A stretch of DNA of 64,000 nucleotides from Blautia sp. (GTDB taxonomy: Bacteria > Bacillota > Clostridia > Lachnospirales > Lachnospiraceae), in NCBI GenBank assembly GCA_022769545.1, contig JALEJS010000038.1, positions 1 through 64,000 on the forward strand. The letters run 5' to 3'. The notes under the pieces were generated by a model, which saw only the letters and a program-made list of their open reading frames with translations, was not told the DNA's origin and did not search any database. Shown piece after piece: positions 62,657 to 64,000 of this stretch (within the stretch, counting starts at the first letter, position 1; each line of letters opens with the position of its first letter). Position numbers and translations under genes: made by a program.

Positions 62657-63742
62657 ATGAAAAAAGCGGCAGTTGCAGCAGCACTGATCTTTACGGCAGT
62701 GGGAAGCTTCGTCATGTACGAAAACAGGATGACGCCCCGACCGGTAGCAGCGGAGGAACAGGAAGAGACATCAGATGAGACAGCCGGGGAAAATTCCCTT
62801 GTTCCGCAAATTGACACCACGGCAGATGTTATGTCCGGAGCCAGAATCGCAGTGGTGAGCAAATGCGCCAGCGGCCAGTACTGGGATCTGCTTCGCACAG
62901 GGATGGAGGATGCAGTACGCGATGTAAATGAGGCATATGGTTTTCAGAAGGATGAACAGATTACCATGACCTTTGAGGGCCCGGATGATGAGAAGGATGT
63001 AGAGACACAGATCAATACACTGGATGCGGTAATTGCAGAGAACCCGACGGTTGTCTGCCTGAGTGCAGGGGACATGGAATCCTGTCAGGCACAGCTGGAA
63101 GCAGCCCGGGAAAATGGAATTCCTGTGATCGTGTTTGATTCAAATGTAAGTGAGACAGAGCTGATCACAGGTTACTGTGGGACGGACAATGTGGAGGTAG
63201 GTATCATAGCCGCGCAGAAAATGGTGCAGGCGCTGGGAGAAAAAGGACAGATTGCTGTGTTTTCCGCACAGGAAAAGACACAGAGTGCCAGAGAAAGGAC
63301 GGACAGCTTCCTGGATGTGATCGCCGGATATGAGAACATGTCCGTGGTATCGGTTTTGTATGATGATCAGGTGGAGAACATGGAAAGCGCCATGCAGGAT
63401 GCGCTGAAATGTCATCCGGATATTGCCGGGGTATTCTGTTCCAATGCAGTTGTAGCAGATCTTTACCTGAATATGGAAAAGGAAGAGGATGCTGCACAGC
63501 CGCTGATGGTGGGAGTGGATGCCACGACGCGTCAGCAGGAAGCCATAAAAAACGGCGGGGAAGTGGGAACGGTTTCCCAGAATCCTTATGCCATGGGATA
63601 CAGAACCATGTGGATGGCCCTTCAGGTCAGCAGTGAGACAGGTCAGGGGGGAGAAAAAATCTCTGATTATCTGCCGCCGGAATGGATCGATGCACAGAAC
63701 CTGGAGGATCCGGCATATGCAGGATACATATACGGAAAATAG
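62657..63742 (+). CDS. Periplasmic-binding (Peripla_BP_4) sugar-type substrate-binding protein
   Basis: 361 residues. N-terminal hydrophobic segment (3-20) with no Cys, so it is a signal anchor or is secreted rather than lipidated. An acidic Glu/Thr linker (about 33-60) leads into a ribose-binding-type fold: ARIAVVSKCASGQYWDLLRTGMEDA, VVCLSAGDMESCQAQLEAARENGIPVIVFDSN, GTDNVEVGIIAAQKM, GVFCSNAVVADLY, VGVDATTRQQEAIKNG, TVSQNPYAMGY. No permease or ATPase gene is adjacent, so it is orphaned or part of a sensor. GAGAGGAAATCAGAA precedes the ATG. Confidence 0.8.
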   Translation: MKKAAVAAALIFTAVGSFVMYENRMTPRPVAAEEQEETSDETAGENSLVPQIDTTADVMSGARIAVVSKCASGQYWDLLRTGMEDAVRDVNEAYGFQKDEQITMTFEGPDDEKDVETQINTLDAVIAENPTVVCLSAGDMESCQAQLEAARENGIPVIVFDSNVSETELITGYCGTDNVEVGIIAAQKMVQALGEKGQIAVFSAQEKTQSARERTDSFLDVIAGYENMSVVSVLYDDQVENMESAMQDALKCHPDIAGVFCSNAVVADLYLNMEKEEDAAQPLMVGVDATTRQQEAIKNGGEVGTVSQNPYAMGYRTMWMALQVSSETGQGGEKISDYLPPEWIDAQNLEDPAYAGYIYGK

Positions 63743-63756
63743 ATAAAAACAGAAGT

Positions 63757-63796
63757 GGGGAGATACCGGAGAATACAGGACGGTATCTCCCTATTA
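63757..63796 (+). terminator. Terminator after the substrate-binding protein gene
   Basis: GGGAGATACCG (63758-63768) pairs perfectly with CGGTATCTCCC (63781-63791) around a 12-base loop, then TATTATTTG. Confidence 0.8.
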
Positions 63797-63923
63797 TTTG
63801 TATATTGTGGCAGAAACAGTAATCGGACATTGCAAAAAATTTGGGCATTTTGGTTGTTTTTCCCGCTCTGTTGTGGTAAAATCCCTCTATGTAACATGGT
63901 GAGATCCGGAGGGTGAAAACGGA

Positions 63924-64000
63924 ATGAAACGATGGAATGAATGGATTAAAAACCTCACTCTGCTGACACAGTTTGGACTGTCTTTTATTACGCCGATATT
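63924..64000 (+). CDS. AtpZ-like F-type ATP synthase accessory protein, start only
   Basis: The first 25 residues MKRWNEWIKNLTLLTQFGLS then FITPI are visible before the window ends. The cytoplasmic start and LLTQFGLSFITPI helix match AtpZ/AtpI proteins encoded ahead of F0F1 ATP synthase genes. CCGGAGGGTGAAAACGGA precedes the ATG, and TTGTTT/TAAAAT with 17-base spacing lies upstream (about 63856-63884). An ATP synthase operon would be expected beyond the window. Confidence 0.6.
   Translation, partial: MKRWNEWIKNLTLLTQFGLSFITPI

Overview
The window reads as chromosome of a gut-type Clostridia, most likely Lachnospiraceae (Blautia/Mediterraneibacter/Dorea-like). The inference rests on moderate GC, strong AGGAGG-type ribosome binding sites, frequent GTG/TTG starts, a YdjGHI-like membrane module, a permuted-order PstS, a polyamine operon of the carboxy-intermediate type, a YtvI/AI-2E-like membrane protein and a dispersed GTTACTG...CAGTAAC palindrome. 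No tRNA, rRNA, CRISPR array or intact prophage was seen.

Layout. 1-8.4 kb is a decayed stretch: the start of a minus-strand gene beside IS-like sequence, a frameshifted prfH remnant, two tandem BvgS-like hybrid sensor kinases (the first broken by an in-frame TAG) and an orphan receiver-domain remnant. 8.4-13 kb holds an SDR enzyme, D-lactate dehydrogenase, asparaginase and a cysteine desulfidase-family protein. A short oligopeptide-ABC ATPase remnant abuts the desulfidase gene and is followed by a dense set of palindromes. 13.4-18.3 kb is an operon-like run of SPFH, zinc-ribbon/39-bp minisatellite, zinc-ribbon/TM, TPM and pseudo-receiver proteins resembling Bacillus YdjGHI. 18.4-22.8 kb carries a HerA-like ATPase, a C69 dipeptidase and a threonine aldolase.

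22.9-28.6 kb (minus strand) is a five-gene polyamine operon speA-speE-speB-carboxynorspermidine dehydrogenase-nspC. It is preceded by a roughly 550-nt leader with its own promoter and an internal terminator. 29.3-35.1 kb contains a membrane-tethered MerR regulator with a YbjQ-like partner, a small unknown protein, a TetR regulator, selD and a C11 peptidase whose catalytic Cys is Gly. 35.2-42.6 kb has cysK, an Rrf2 regulator with three cysteines and pstSCAB-phoU-phoR without an adjacent phoB.

42.6-53.7 kb contains mazG, a phosphodiester glycosidase-like surface protein, an NCS2 permease with a promoter-proximal attenuator, an rRNA methyltransferase, an aminotransferase, an L,D-transpeptidase-like protein lacking both catalytic residues, ddl and murF. 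53.9-64 kb has a polytopic GT-C-like protein, an aconitase-family hydratase, a GT2-GtrA fusion, a YjjG-type phosphatase, an unusual AT-rich 0.65-kb tract with a strong promoter, a pseudouridine synthase, an AI-2E-family protein, a sugar-binding-type protein and the start of an AtpZ-like gene.

The most notable signals are the structured speA leader, the AT-rich possible RNA at 60 kb, two pseudoenzymes with swapped catalytic residues, the permuted-order PstS, the amber-interrupted kinase and the PspA-less YdjGHI-like module.
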